Of a stretch of 64,000 bases of DNA, positions 8,951 to 18,506 are shown piece after piece. A model generated the notes under the pieces. The model had not been told where the DNA came from. It searched no databases and was given only the letters and a program-made list of their open reading frames with translations. The DNA comes from Bryobacterales bacterium. GTDB taxonomy: Bacteria; Acidobacteriota; Terriglobia; Bryobacterales; Bryobacteraceae. Made by a program: the position numbers and the translations under genes. Where the stretch lies: assembly GCA_016721425.1 (NCBI GenBank), contig JADKID010000042.1, positions 287,781 to 351,780 of the forward strand. The letters are read 5' to 3'. Each line of letters opens with the position of its first letter. The stretch's first letter is position 1.

Positions 8951-10421
8951 ATGCTGCACGCTCGCCACGGCTCCAATCTGCGCGACGGAGACCTGACCCC
9001 AATCGGCCAGGACCAGCCCTTCGGGCAAGTTCGGCCGGCTCTTCCCCGCGCTGCAACCGCTCCAGGTTCCGCTTTCCCGCTCTTGAGGAGCTCGGAGCCA
9101 CGATGGTGGAATCTCCGGCGGCGGTCAGCGGCGACAATCTGGGCTGCCCGCCGGTTACACCTACCTGGGCCAGTTCATCGATCACGACATCACTTTCGAC
9201 ACGACCACGATCGAAGAGGCCCGGCTCGACCGTCTGGCACTCCGGAACTTCCGGACTCCCGCCCTCGATCTCGATTGCCTCTACGGCTCCGGCCCCCGAG
9301 CCCAGCCCTTCCTCTACCAGCGCCTGGACTCTGCTCTCTTCCAAGGGGGCGCGACCAGTTCCATTCCCGGAAGCGACGATGCTGCTGTGCCTGTCTCCAT
9401 GCCTTTTGATCTGCCGCGAGGCCCGCAGGGCCTGGCCACCATCGGCGATCCGCGCAACGACGAGAACCTCGTCGTCGCACAGACCCATCTGGCGTTTCTC
9501 CGTTTCCACAACCGAGTGGTGGAGGGACTCCGCGACGGCTCCGTTCTGCGCGAATCGCCAATCCGGAAGAGCGACTTCGATGAAGCGCGAGATCTGGTCA
9601 TTCGCCACTACCAATGGATGGTCTTCCACGACTTTCTGCCCCGCATCCTCGACAAGGATGAGCTGAAGAAGGTCGTCTGCTCGGGGGCCAGTCTCTATAT
9701 GGAGGCCGTCAGCACTGCCGCCGATCCCTTCATCCCGCTGGAATTCTCCGCTGCCGCGTACCGTTTCGGCCACAGCATGGTCCGAGAAGCCTACGATCAC
9801 AACCGCGTGTTCAGCCGCACGGGCAAAACGCCGGCCACGCTCGGTCTGCTTTTTCGCTTCTCCGGCCGCTCCAGCAGCGGCAACACGGTTCCGATCCCGA
9901 GCGATTGGATTATCGACTGGCGCCGTTTTTTCCCGCTCGACAACTCCGTCGAGCTGAACCTAAGCCGCCTCATCGACCCGTACCTGGCACCCACACTCAC
10001 GCAGATTCCCGCGCAGCCCACGCCACTCAACCTGGCGGTGCTGAATCTGCATCGCGGCAGCGCCGTGGGCCTGCCCCCGGCGCAGAGCATCGCGCGATCG
10101 CTGGGCTATCCGGTACTGGATCCCGAGGCGATCGCGGCCAGCGGCCCCGACGGAGCGGCAGCCGCCAAACACAAGCTCCACATCGAATCGCCGCTGTGGT
10201 TCTACTGTCTGAAAGAGGCTCAGTTGTTGGCACATGGCAAGCACCTGGGCCCACTCGGCAGCCGCATCGTCGCGGAGACTATTACCGGCCTGCTGCTCTC
10301 CGATGCCAGCTCGTTCATTTCCCGTAACCCGAATTGGCGCCCCACGCTGGGCCCCACTCCCGGCGAATTCACCATGGCGGACATGCTCCGTTTCACTGGT
10401 GACCTGAACCCCATCGGCTGA
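8951..10421 (+). CDS. Animal-type haem peroxidase family protein, frameshifted near N-terminus
   Basis: Member of the animal haem peroxidase superfamily. The distal histidine motif YLGQFIDHDITFD lies near 9157-9200, the segment RNDENLVVAQTHLAFLRFHN near 9455-9515 carries the catalytic arginine region, and the proximal-histidine motif AYRFGHSMVREAY is near 9755. The C-terminal two thirds (from about 9145) read in one frame. The N-terminus is spread over three frames: one extra G at 9023-9025, one extra C in the CCC near 9076-9078 and one missing base near 9145. Correcting these gives GKFGRLFPALQPL, then PLSALEELGATMVE, then the distal motif, the expected family order. The ATG at 8951 is the likely start; no signal peptide is seen, so the protein may be cytoplasmic. 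Confidence 0.82.
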
Positions 10422-10469
10422 TCCGCTTGCCGGCAGCCTGACTAACCAGCCTCCAAAGGAGAATGCCCC

Positions 10470-11727
10470 ATGCGCACCACGCGCTACGTGTGTCTGTTCG
10501 TGCTGAATACAATCCTGGCCACCTGCCTGCTCCCCGGCTCAGTGGCAAACGCACAGGGACTGAGGAGTGTCCGCCTGCATGATTCGGCCAGGGATGAAGC
10601 CGCGGCGAAGGCGGCCGAGAGCGCCGCCAAGCTGTTGAGCGGCTCAGTCTTCGAGACCGAATTGAAGAACCTGGAGGTGGTCGGCAAGCTACAGATGGAT
10701 AGCATCTTTGCCGGTCACGCCCGCACGCTCCGCAATAATTCCGCTGTTGTCGCCACAGCGTCCTGGACGACGATCGAAACGGTGATCGTGGGAAACCTCG
10801 AGAGCAAGATCGCAAACGCGGGAATCCCAGAGAAGATCAAGGCCATTGAGGTGGAGCTTGGCGCGCAGCGGGAGGTACTGCGAGTCCTCAAGAGCCGGGC
10901 GGCGCGGCGTCTCCCCCCTGCCCGGCAATCCGGCCGAGACGGTTGCCGCCTTCATCGAAAAGGGCATCGATACCGATAAGGCAATCCTCGCCCTGCTGAA
11001 ACAGCCCGGAGGGCCGGCTGAGGCAGTGCCCATCGTCGAGCTGATTGGCAAGATCCTGGCCGAAGGCAAGACCGCCGCCAGCGCCGTCGCCGCGAACCAG
11101 GCCGGGGTTACGGCGTTGGCAAAGCAGCTATTGGAGCTGAAGATCGATCTTGACGGGATCGCCGTTCAGCGCCTGGAGCTCGAAATCGCGCACCTGGAGA
11201 AGCTCCTTATTGTCTGGCAGCGGGCACTCGGTGATGTCGAGCGGTCCAAGAGCCGCATTGAGGGATTTCGGGCGCAGGTGCGGAGGATGTCCGAAGCCGA
11301 CAGGGCCAAGGCATCGTTCGAGACCATTCGAACGGCTGCGTCGCGGATCAATCTGGTCCGCGCCGAACTGGCCGCGCTGCCGGAGGGCAGTGCAGGGGCT
11401 GAGAAACGGCAGCAGCTTCAAGAGGTGGAGGCGGAGAACCGCAAGACTCTCGATGCCGCACTCAACGCGGTCTTCCTGGCCGCTTCTCTCTCGGCGCGGT
11501 GGGACTCGCCGCTCAACATCGCCAAGCTCCGTGCTGACCGCGAAGGGCACCGTTACGGAATCATGCGAAACCGTCTGGAGGCGCGGGCCTTTGAGGTGGC
11601 ACTCGGCTCCGGAACGCAGCGGCTTGCCTTGTTCTACAAGGGCGGGATCCGTCCCGAGATGATCGCTCAGATACTGCAAGCCGCCGCGACGGCGTCCATC
11701 AGCGGCACGATCGCGGCCACCAGGTAG
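10470..11727 (+). CDS. Exported coiled-coil hypothetical protein, one frameshift
   Basis: Begins with a signal peptide (MRTTRYVCLFVLNTILATCL, cleavage after about ANA) and a purine-rich ribosome site (AAAGGAGAA). The body is helical and charged, likely coiled coil, with no recognisable domain. The frame breaks at the C6 run near 10911-10916; removing one C joins KSRAARRLP to LPGNPAETVAAFIEKG, giving one protein of about 419 residues. It lies 48 bases after the peroxidase gene and 8 bases before the lipoprotein gene. Function unknown; probably periplasmic. Confidence 0.72.
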
Positions 11728-11735
11728 GAGACACC

Positions 11736-12464
11736 ATGAATCGAAAACGTTATTCCTCACTCGCTATCGCATGTTTCTGCGTCGCCTCTGGCTGTGGCGG
11801 CGAAAAGGAGGCGCGCGAATACGCCGAGCAGCTCGCGGCGATCCTCAAGACGTATCAACAGAAGGTCGACGCACAGATGAAAACACAGGCCGACGCCTAC
11901 AGCCAGCTTGCCAAGACCCTGGACCGCGCTGAGAAGGAGGACTCGATCGGCGGGCTCGACTCAGACCGCCTGGAGCGGGTACTCACGCTGAGGGACGAGC
12001 TCACCTCCATTCCTGCCTCCGACCCCGTTCCGCTCACTGCGTCCAAGCTGCGCCAGATGCTGCTCGAATACGGCCAAATCGAATTCAGCGAGAACGAGAA
12101 GATGCTTACAGCTGAGCTCGAGGCCCACAACCAATCTCTCGCGGGTGTAAGCGATCTGGAGCGGGATGCCACCGCTATCCGCCAACTGCGTAAGCAGCTC
12201 GAGGACCTGTCCAAAGGCAAGAACGTGGCGCGGCAGATCAGAGATGCGGCCGCCTTCGGGCAGCAGGTCCACCGGGAGTACAACCGGCTGCGCTGCGAAG
12301 GCGCGAAGGGCCAGGAGAAGGACCTGAACGAGGCAATCGGCGCCATCAAGAAGAAGCTGGACGCTGCTTCCGATGACGCCGCGCTCAAAACGACTCAAAA
12401 CAAGCTGGAGGCGGCACTCTCCGCAGTGACGGCCCAGCTCGCCAAGTGCAGTTCCGGAAGCTGA
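11736..12464 (+). CDS. Coiled-coil lipoprotein
   Basis: Protein of 242 residues with a lipoprotein signal: basic start MNRKRYSS, hydrophobic core LAIACFCV and lipobox ASGC, so it should be anchored in the outer or cytoplasmic membrane. The rest is almost wholly helical and charged with heptad-like spacing. Ribosome site GGAGAC lies five bases before the ATG. Fourth downstream partner in the sigma/kinase operon; family not recognised. Confidence 0.75.
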   Translation: MNRKRYSSLAIACFCVASGCGGEKEAREYAEQLAAILKTYQQKVDAQMKTQADAYSQLAKTLDRAEKEDSIGGLDSDRLERVLTLRDELTSIPASDPVPLTASKLRQMLLEYGQIEFSENEKMLTAELEAHNQSLAGVSDLERDATAIRQLRKQLEDLSKGKNVARQIRDAAAFGQQVHREYNRLRCEGAKGQEKDLNEAIGAIKKKLDAASDDAALKTTQNKLEAALSAVTAQLAKCSSGS

Positions 12465-12478
12465 AAAGGAGACCACCC

Positions 12479-12853
12479 ATGCCTGTGAATCTGAACGATC
12501 TCATTGACGCAAATAGCAACGCCATCGACTCACTGAAGGAAATCGTGACGTTGCTCGACAGAATGAAGGACGGCCTGCCAACGGAAGACCAGTTCGTAGC
12601 CATCGCGACAATCTCAGACCTCCAAACACGGATTCGTACACTCGAATTCACCCGCGTCCATTTGCTGGCAGGCCGTATCGTGATCGACTTCGACCAAGTC
12701 GACCTCGCACGGCTCGATCAACTGGGCGCCCAACTCGACGTGGCGATCGTGCACTCCGCGCAATTGAACGCCATACTGGCATCGCTTCCGCCAATCATGA
12801 CGGCTGCCGTCCAGATCGATGGGCTCATCAATAGCCACATCGCCAAGGCTTAG
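12479..12853 (+). CDS. Small helical hypothetical protein
   Basis: Protein of 124 residues, starting at the ATG at 12479 behind a strong ribosome site (AAAAGGAGA); an earlier in-frame start lies inside the lipoprotein gene and lacks one. Sequence is helical with hydrophobic heptads (IDSLKEIVTLLDRMKDG). No signal peptide or membrane segment. Spacing is 14 bases from the gene before and 9 to the gene after, so it is part of the operon. Family unknown. Confidence 0.7.
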   Translation: MPVNLNDLIDANSNAIDSLKEIVTLLDRMKDGLPTEDQFVAIATISDLQTRIRTLEFTRVHLLAGRIVIDFDQVDLARLDQLGAQLDVAIVHSAQLNAILASLPPIMTAAVQIDGLINSHIAKA

Positions 12854-12862
12854 GAGGGGAGC

Positions 12863-15808
12863 ATGGGAACAATATCGCAGTCCGTTCATGCGGCGTTCCT
12901 GCTGTGGTTGTTGTTCCCAGCTATCTGTGGAGGCCAGTCCTCGCCTGATTTGGAGCAGCACATTCGAAACAAGGATGCGCTCGCCAAGAAGGTGCTGGAG
13001 AAGCCCACCAACGCTGCCGACGCGGCGATGCAACGCCGGGGACACGCGAGTGCGCTAGTGGACGCGTTTCGCTCGGTCCCGGAAGCCCCCGGAGCCGACC
13101 TGAACGCGTCCATTCTGGCGGTGGAGCAGGTTCTGCGGGGGCTAAACAGGATCGATGATGCGGACATCGTCCCACTGGCGCGCAAGGAGCTGGCATTTCT
13201 CGCGGAGCGAAGGGCGCGCCTGGCGGAGTGCCAGCAATCGGCCGACCTTGGCGAAGCTGCCTTGACCGCGCGCCGGCACGACGATGCAACAGCGCACTTC
13301 AAGCGGGTGCTGGAGATCGCCAAGACGAATCCGATGCCGGCCAGCCTTCTTGATCGCGCCTACCGCGGTGAATTCGCCGCCGCGCAGGCCAAGGTTCGTG
13401 CCGGTGAACTGCCCGTTGAGTTGGAGAGTGCCGGAAACTTGAGGGAGGCCTATCGCGCTCTTGCCGGGAGGGCGCCGGACACTGACCCGCACCTGGGCTT
13501 TCTCCGCAACGTCCTGAACCTGAGGAGTGCCCGCCAGGAGTATCAGGCGCGGGACCAGTTACCTCTTCTGTTGGAGCGGTACAAGTCACTCGAGGCTCAA
13601 CTCACTCTGGACAGAGAGAGGCATCTAGTGCCGCACGTCAAGGCAGACATCGCCGAGCTCGACCTTGCCGTGCGCGCCACTCTCGATAGGGAGTCCCTGG
13701 CCAATCTCGCCTTGGGCGAAGAACTCCTGGGGGCTTACCGCTTCAAGGAAGCCGATGCCGCCTTTCAACGGGTCACGCGCCACCAGGCAAAGGGTTCTCC
13801 GGAGCTCGATCAGCGCGCCAGGCTCGGTCTCGTCCGCTCAGATGAGCTCGACAAACGCGAGCCGACTTTCCTGGGCGTGTTTTGGGCCGCCTGGTTCAAC
13901 CTGCGTGTTGGATTCGCGCAACTTGCCGAATACTCCATCTACCTTGTCTCGTTTTTCACGCTGTTCCTTGCGTCCACTTTGGTTCGCGGCGCGTGGCGGC
14001 GCGAGGGTCTGTTCTTCTCCTTCGTCGACGCGTCTGGAATCACCGCCGATTCGCCGTCCGCCAATGCGGCGGTTACGAAGGAGACTCAACTGGCCATTCG
14101 AAGCATCAGCGGTTCTGATGGGGGCCGAGGCCGGATCGACGCCACAAGCGACATCGATGGATCGGCCCAGGTCAACATGCGAATGGGAACCAGCGTGAGT
14201 TCGGTGGCCGCGTTGATGCAATCGCCGCTACCCATCAAGTTCGGACCCGTCTCGTTCGACTTCGCGAAACTGCTCTCCGCGGCGACTTCGCTCTTCCGGC
14301 GCAGGTATGAACTGACTGCCGAAGGGACCCTTGCCCAGGCCGGCGGCCGGCTCACGTTTTCCATCACGCTCATTGACCGGCGGCGGCGTTGGCGGAGTTC
14401 CCCAACCAGCATTGACGCCTATGGGACAGACCGCGCCATGGTGATCCGCGACGCCGGATTCCAGCTCTTCTGTCTCGTGGCTCGATCTGAAGACCGGTTC
14501 ACCCATAATTGGAGAAGTCTCCGTGCCACCGTTCTCGGACTCGAGGCGCTACAATCGGCCGGCGTGAATCCTCCGGGCCGCTCTGCTCTCGTCGAGCAGG
14601 CCGTGGCGTGCTTCCAGGAAGCGCTACTCTTCGATACGCGCAACTGCGAAGCTCGACTCGGCCTGGCGACCGCCCTTCGTAAGTCCGGTCAGAACCGGCT
14701 GTCGGCCACTCACCTCGAACTACTCGAAGGGGCCCTGAAGAGGGATGAGGAATTCAGGGCCCGCGCAATCGCTCTGCGGCCGGATTTGCTGTTTCTCCTG
14801 CGATACAACAAGGCCGTCGCACTGTCAAAGATCGAGTCTGCCGCGCCCCAGGATGAGGCGAATGAACTGTTCGAGAAGCTCATTGAGGAGAAGGACCGAG
14901 TGCACTCGTTCCTCGCCTGGAGCGGCCAACTCGCGGCCCAAGCCGCACAATGGGACCGGAGAGCCCGAGTACTCAATCCGACGCTGGAAGAGGAGGGCAA
15001 CAAAATCCTCCTCGTCTGCAAGCAGTTGCGAGACCAGCTCGACGGACTCGCCTCCAGCGATGTGTTGGAGGACCGCGCTGGCTACGACCTCGCACGGAGT
15101 GTGGCCCTGAATGCGCTCGGCCGGGTCGCCTCCCGCCTCGGTAGAAGGAAGGAAGGCAGAGACGCCCTGCTGCGCGCTATGGCGGTATCGCCTGACTTCG
15201 TCGATCCTTACATCAACCTCGCCGCGGTCACGATGGATGGCAAGGCAGAGGTTGGACGCGACTGGCCTTTGCAGGCGCAGGCCCTTCTCGAGTGCGCCGC
15301 GCGCATCGACCCATCGAATCTGCGCCTGGCCTACCAACGAGCCCGGCTGTACACCTTCGAGGTTTTTGACAACCCTGACCAAGGCCTGGAAGCGCTCAAA
15401 GGTCTTGGGCCCGATCCTTCCATCGACTATCTGCGTGGCGTTCTCTACCGCCGAAAAGGGATGTACGTCGCAGCGGCCGCAGAGCTGAGCCGTTCTCTTT
15501 CTCTGGAGGAAACTGAACAGACGCTTGATCACCTAGTTTGCACCGTGATCGCACTCAAGCCGGAGGAGGGCCGCGAGCAGAAGGTGAACGAAGCTCGCAA
15601 CCGGATCGGACGTCTGCGCGAAAGAGATCCTCATAACGTCATGTGGAAACGCCTCGAGGACCAGCTCACTGATCCCCGCCGCCCGCGCCATAGCGCGGTT
15701 GCTAGCGGCTACCAGCGTTGTTCGGAGCAGTCTGTCCGGCGGATTCGGACTTCCTTTTTGGAGGGAAGGCGAGCCGAGTTTGCAGCGAGACCTGGTTGCA
15801 GCGGCTGA
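12863..15808 (+). CDS. Large membrane protein with TolB-like and TPR regions
   Basis: Protein of 981 residues closing the sigma/kinase operon. It starts with a signal peptide or anchor (FLLWLLFPAICGG) and a helical region of about 300 residues with TPR-like spacing. A central membrane block is at about 336-376 (YSIYLVSFFTLFLAS). After it comes a region (about 450-560) that resembles the TolB/FlgO-like part of the upstream kinase (LAQAGGRLTFSITLIDRRR), then more TPR-like repeats to about residue 880. It may be a scaffold linking membrane and cytoplasm (inference). Ribosome site AGGAGGGGAGC sits directly before the ATG at 12863. Confidence 0.78.
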   Translation: MGTISQSVHAAFLLWLLFPAICGGQSSPDLEQHIRNKDALAKKVLEKPTNAADAAMQRRGHASALVDAFRSVPEAPGADLNASILAVEQVLRGLNRIDDADIVPLARKELAFLAERRARLAECQQSADLGEAALTARRHDDATAHFKRVLEIAKTNPMPASLLDRAYRGEFAAAQAKVRAGELPVELESAGNLREAYRALAGRAPDTDPHLGFLRNVLNLRSARQEYQARDQLPLLLERYKSLEAQLTLDRERHLVPHVKADIAELDLAVRATLDRESLANLALGEELLGAYRFKEADAAFQRVTRHQAKGSPELDQRARLGLVRSDELDKREPTFLGVFWAAWFNLRVGFAQLAEYSIYLVSFFTLFLASTLVRGAWRREGLFFSFVDASGITADSPSANAAVTKETQLAIRSISGSDGGRGRIDATSDIDGSAQVNMRMGTSVSSVAALMQSPLPIKFGPVSFDFAKLLSAATSLFRRRYELTAEGTLAQAGGRLTFSITLIDRRRRWRSSPTSIDAYGTDRAMVIRDAGFQLFCLVARSEDRFTHNWRSLRATVLGLEALQSAGVNPPGRSALVEQAVACFQEALLFDTRNCEARLGLATALRKSGQNRLSATHLELLEGALKRDEEFRARAIALRPDLLFLLRYNKAVALSKIESAAPQDEANELFEKLIEEKDRVHSFLAWSGQLAAQAAQWDRRARVLNPTLEEEGNKILLVCKQLRDQLDGLASSDVLEDRAGYDLARSVALNALGRVASRLGRRKEGRDALLRAMAVSPDFVDPYINLAAVTMDGKAEVGRDWPLQAQALLECAARIDPSNLRLAYQRARLYTFEVFDNPDQGLEALKGLGPDPSIDYLRGVLYRRKGMYVAAAAELSRSLSLEETEQTLDHLVCTVIALKPEEGREQKVNEARNRIGRLRERDPHNVMWKRLEDQLTDPRRPRHSAVASGYQRCSEQSVRRIRTSFLEGRRAEFAARPGCSG

Positions 15809-16470
15809 TTGTGCGGACGTGGCCGCGTGTAATTGCGGAGGGTTCACGCATTGTGGGAGAGCTGCGAAGTCTGTGGGCCGACGTGTCCGTTTCGTTTTGA
15901 TCGCGAAGTTGAGGCTCGCGTGTCCGCGAACTCCAGGTGGCGTTTGGGCCGGGCGCGGGCGTCCAGCCTCATCGTTGAGCAATGACACCCGGCTTTCCAG
16001 CCCGATGCAGACACCCGGAGGGAGAGCCAAACTCCCAGACTTCCTGGTCGCGTGCGGGGCGAACGGCGATTAGAAGGGCCTGAAGCCGGTTTTTGGGCTC
16101 CGGTTGGCACCAGTATTTGTTCCGCTCTTGAGGACCGCCTTGATGTTGTCATAGGCATCGGCGAGAAGAGGCGTGAGGCAGCAAAGTGGCTGCTTACCGA
16201 TTGACAGTTGCGTCTGCGCGGGTAGTTGCTTCTCCAAGACAGCGAATGCCTCCTCAAAGAGAACGCCCGGCCCCGCACGAGCGTCGAGTGTGGCGAGACT
16301 GGCAACTGCCACTTCTTGCCTGGCACCCGCGACAATCGTTGTGTGAAAGCGCTTGGGAACACGAGCATGACGACCACGATTTCGACTGGCTGGGTGACTG
16401 CCCGATCCATGATGAGGTAGGGTGGGCGGTAAGCCAGATGTGCTGGCGCTCCGTCGTCGATGCCGGCAGC
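15809..16470. other. Degraded region without a supported gene
   Basis: No gene is supported on either strand. A minus-strand frame ending at 16070 encodes a helical stretch (VLFEEAFAVLEKQLPAQTQL) that could be a gene remnant, but it has no convincing start and no recognised family. The region leads into the broken ParDE module, so it may be decayed accessory DNA. Confidence 0.4.
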
Positions 16471-16799
16471 TCAGCCGAAGATACCTTCGGAGAGGAGACG
16501 CTCCCAAACGCGGCTGGCATGGACCACACGGACCAAGTCGATCCCATCCTTCAGGGGAAAGTAGAAGCGGAGAGGCCTCTCGAATCCGTCCGATAAGGAA
16601 AATCGACGCATCCCCTGAAGCTCCAGTCTGGCGACAGCAATGCGCGGGCCGCTCTCGGCTGGCTGGCCGGCATTTTGGATGCTGTGTCAACGGCTGCCAG
16701 AAGGCGATCGGTGGTCTCGACGCTGGCGCTCTCCGCCGATCAACCCCATTGAGCGATCAGATCTCGTTTGGCAGCTTCCCTGGTGAGGACGCGGGCCAT
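16471..16799 (-). pseudogene. parE: ParE/RelE-type toxin remnant
   Basis: The minus strand encodes a recognisable ParE-like toxin in pieces. It starts MARVLTREAAKRDLIAQW, then an in-frame TGA interrupts, then SVETTDRLLAAVDTASKM. After a one-base shift it continues as ESGPRIAVARLELQGMRRFS and DGIDLVRVVHASR, ending ERLLSEGIFG. The ATG overlaps the parD stop as TGATG, the usual translational coupling of such modules. ParE toxins inhibit DNA gyrase; this copy should be inactive as sequenced because of the stop and the frameshift. Confidence 0.7.
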
Positions 16800-17067
16800 C
16801 AGGCCGTTTCCCTGGCCTTGCGCGCTTCGAACTGTTTGACGGCTTCACGTCGAATGTCGTCCCAGTCTTGCCGCGTCATCTCCGTGGGCTGGCCACTCTG
16901 GATGCCTTCGATCAAAAGCGCTTCCAGTCTGTCGTGCGCCCTGCGCTTCTCATCGTCGCGGATGAGATCGCGAACGTACTCGCTCACGCTACTGTAGCGG
17001 CCGGAGCCCACTTGATTGTCGACGGAGTCCTTGAGCTGATCCGGGAGAGAGATGCTTGTGGCTTCAC
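16799..17067 (-). CDS. parD: ParD-family antitoxin, start disrupted
   Basis: Ribbon-helix-helix antitoxin. The downstream 70 codons are intact (GSGRYSSVSEYVRDLIRDDE and the C-terminal TEMTRQDWDDIRREA). The family's N-terminal strand, ATSISLPDQLKDSVDNQV, is present in the same frame just upstream but has no in-frame start; a GTG at 17067 would fit if one base is missing after GTGAA. Alternatively translation begins at the internal GTG at 17011 and yields a protein lacking the DNA-binding strand. It is coupled to the parE remnant by a TGATG overlap. Confidence 0.7.
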
Positions 17068-17169
17068 CGTAGGATGCGTGGCAGTTTCCTCAGCGACTTC
17101 TGCGGGATGGAATTAGCGTCGAAGGTCGCGGCGAGACTCCGGCATTGGCTTGGCGTGAAACGGCCCCGC

Positions 17170-17994
17170 TTACTGCGCGGCGATCTCCCGCGTCACTTGC
17201 CGGGAGGCGTAATCCACCACCAGTTCCACGGAGACGCCGGCGCCGGGTGCGGAGGCCCGCTGGTCTTCGGGATGGATCGCGGCGACAATCTCCCCGCGGC
17301 CATCCGCGGCCGGTCCGCGGCTTTCCAGGTGGTAAGCGGCCGGGGCCCACTTGCGCGTGCGGGCCAGATAGGCGCGGGCGGCGGCGAAGAGCTCCGGCGG
17401 TTCCGTGATCGTCGTCTGGACAAGCCCGGCCGAGCCGGATTCGATGCGCTGGGGCCTCCAGCCCTCGGCGCCGAAATAGCCCTGGCGGAGGCGCCACAGC
17501 ATCTCCAATTGGGCGCCGCTGCGCTTGGTCCAAGTCAGGCGGCTGTAGAGGTGGCGGCGCCAGGATGGCGCATGCCCGGTCATGAAGTTCATTTCGAGGG
17601 GCGTCGGCCAGCTCAAATGGCTCTGCTCCTGCGTGAGGGTGACTGTGTCGCCGGGGTCGGGCTGGAATGTGAAGCCGGGTAGCCCGCCTGGCCCCGGGGC
17701 GGCTTGGCCTGGACCACAAGGGAACACTTGCCCCGCCCGGCTGAGGATCACGCGTCCGCCTGGGCCTAGCGTGATGCTGACGCCGGAAGGAAGGGTCTCG
17801 GCCGTCAGCAGGCCCAATCGCACACCGGCCAGGGCGAGCGTGCCGTTGTCGTAGCGGAGTTGGTCCACAGGGCCGCCGCCCAGGCGCAGGGTTTGCCAGC
17901 GGTCCACGAGCAGGCTGAGCGAGCGGGCGCCTAGGACCCAGGCGACGGCGAGGGCCGCGGCGGCCAGGGTCCAGAGAAGGGTTGTGCGCACCAC
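17170..17994 (-). CDS. Membrane-anchored hypothetical protein
   Basis: Protein of 274 residues starting at GTG (17994). A single N-terminal membrane segment (LLWTLAAAALAVAWVLGA) is followed by an exported domain of mixed strand and helix, ending VSVELVVDYASRQVTREIAAQ. No cysteine pattern or known motif. It lies alone between two decayed toxin-antitoxin modules and is itself intact. Function unknown. Confidence 0.65.
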   Translation of the reverse strand: MVRTTLLWTLAAAALAVAWVLGARSLSLLVDRWQTLRLGGGPVDQLRYDNGTLALAGVRLGLLTAETLPSGVSITLGPGGRVILSRAGQVFPCGPGQAAPGPGGLPGFTFQPDPGDTVTLTQEQSHLSWPTPLEMNFMTGHAPSWRRHLYSRLTWTKRSGAQLEMLWRLRQGYFGAEGWRPQRIESGSAGLVQTTITEPPELFAAARAYLARTRKWAPAAYHLESRGPAADGRGEIVAAIHPEDQRASAPGAGVSVELVVDYASRQVTREIAAQ

Positions 17995-18152
17995 TCACTG
18001 TAGCGCGGCGGGCGGGGGGGGCACCGTACCACATGAGAGCACGGAGCATACCACTTGGAGGAGATCGGTTCACCGCGGCTGGCCCAGGCGACTGGCTCGG
18101 GGTATCGGGCGGCATTTGGAGTTCCCGTGAGTGCGGTCTTCGCTGCTCTGAA

Positions 18153-18506
18153 TCAGCCGACCGCCGAATCGAACTCATCGCGAAGGATGGATTCAACTTG
18201 AACACGCAAAACGGGAACCTGCTTGCTTGCTGCCAGCCAGACTACTTTCCAGTCGAGTCCAAAATAGGCATGCACGAGGATGTTGCGAAAGGCCGAGATC
18301 TCAGCCCAAGGTACTCCAGGATGGCGCGAACGCAACTCAGCGGTAACCCTTGCAGTAGCCTCACCGATGGCGGCCAGTTTCTAAAGGACGGCACTACTGA
18401 CCAGTTCGGAGTCACGAAAGGTGGATTCGTCAAATCCGGCTTTGAAGCGCTAAATCGCTTCAGCGGCCGCCCGGATGTCGAGGAGATACAACTCTTCACG
18501 CCGCAT
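18153..18506 (-). pseudogene. hepT: HepT-like HEPN toxin with two in-frame amber codons
   Basis: The frame from the ATG at 18506 gives a full-length HEPN protein: MRREELYLLDIRAAAEAI, stop, RFKAGFDESTFRDSELV, stop, KLAAIGEATARVTAELRSR, then the catalytic RX4HXY motif in FRNILVHAYFGLDWKVVW and the normal C-terminus. Both interruptions are TAG in an otherwise unshifted frame, so they are point mutations rather than indels. HepT toxins are RNases paired with the nucleotidyltransferase MntA, whose gene overlaps this one by 11 bases. As sequenced the product cannot be made whole. Confidence 0.75.

Noticed and set aside
8595..9800. 401-codon minus-strand frame over the peroxidase N-terminus
   Set aside because: Antisense to the small beta-rich gene and the peroxidase; the plus strand carries the conserved peroxidase motifs.
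18153..18506. UAG recoding in hepT
   Set aside because: TAG acts as an ordinary stop elsewhere in the window (end of the SAM hydrolase gene), and no special tRNA or downstream signal is visible; nonsense mutation or sequence error is simpler.
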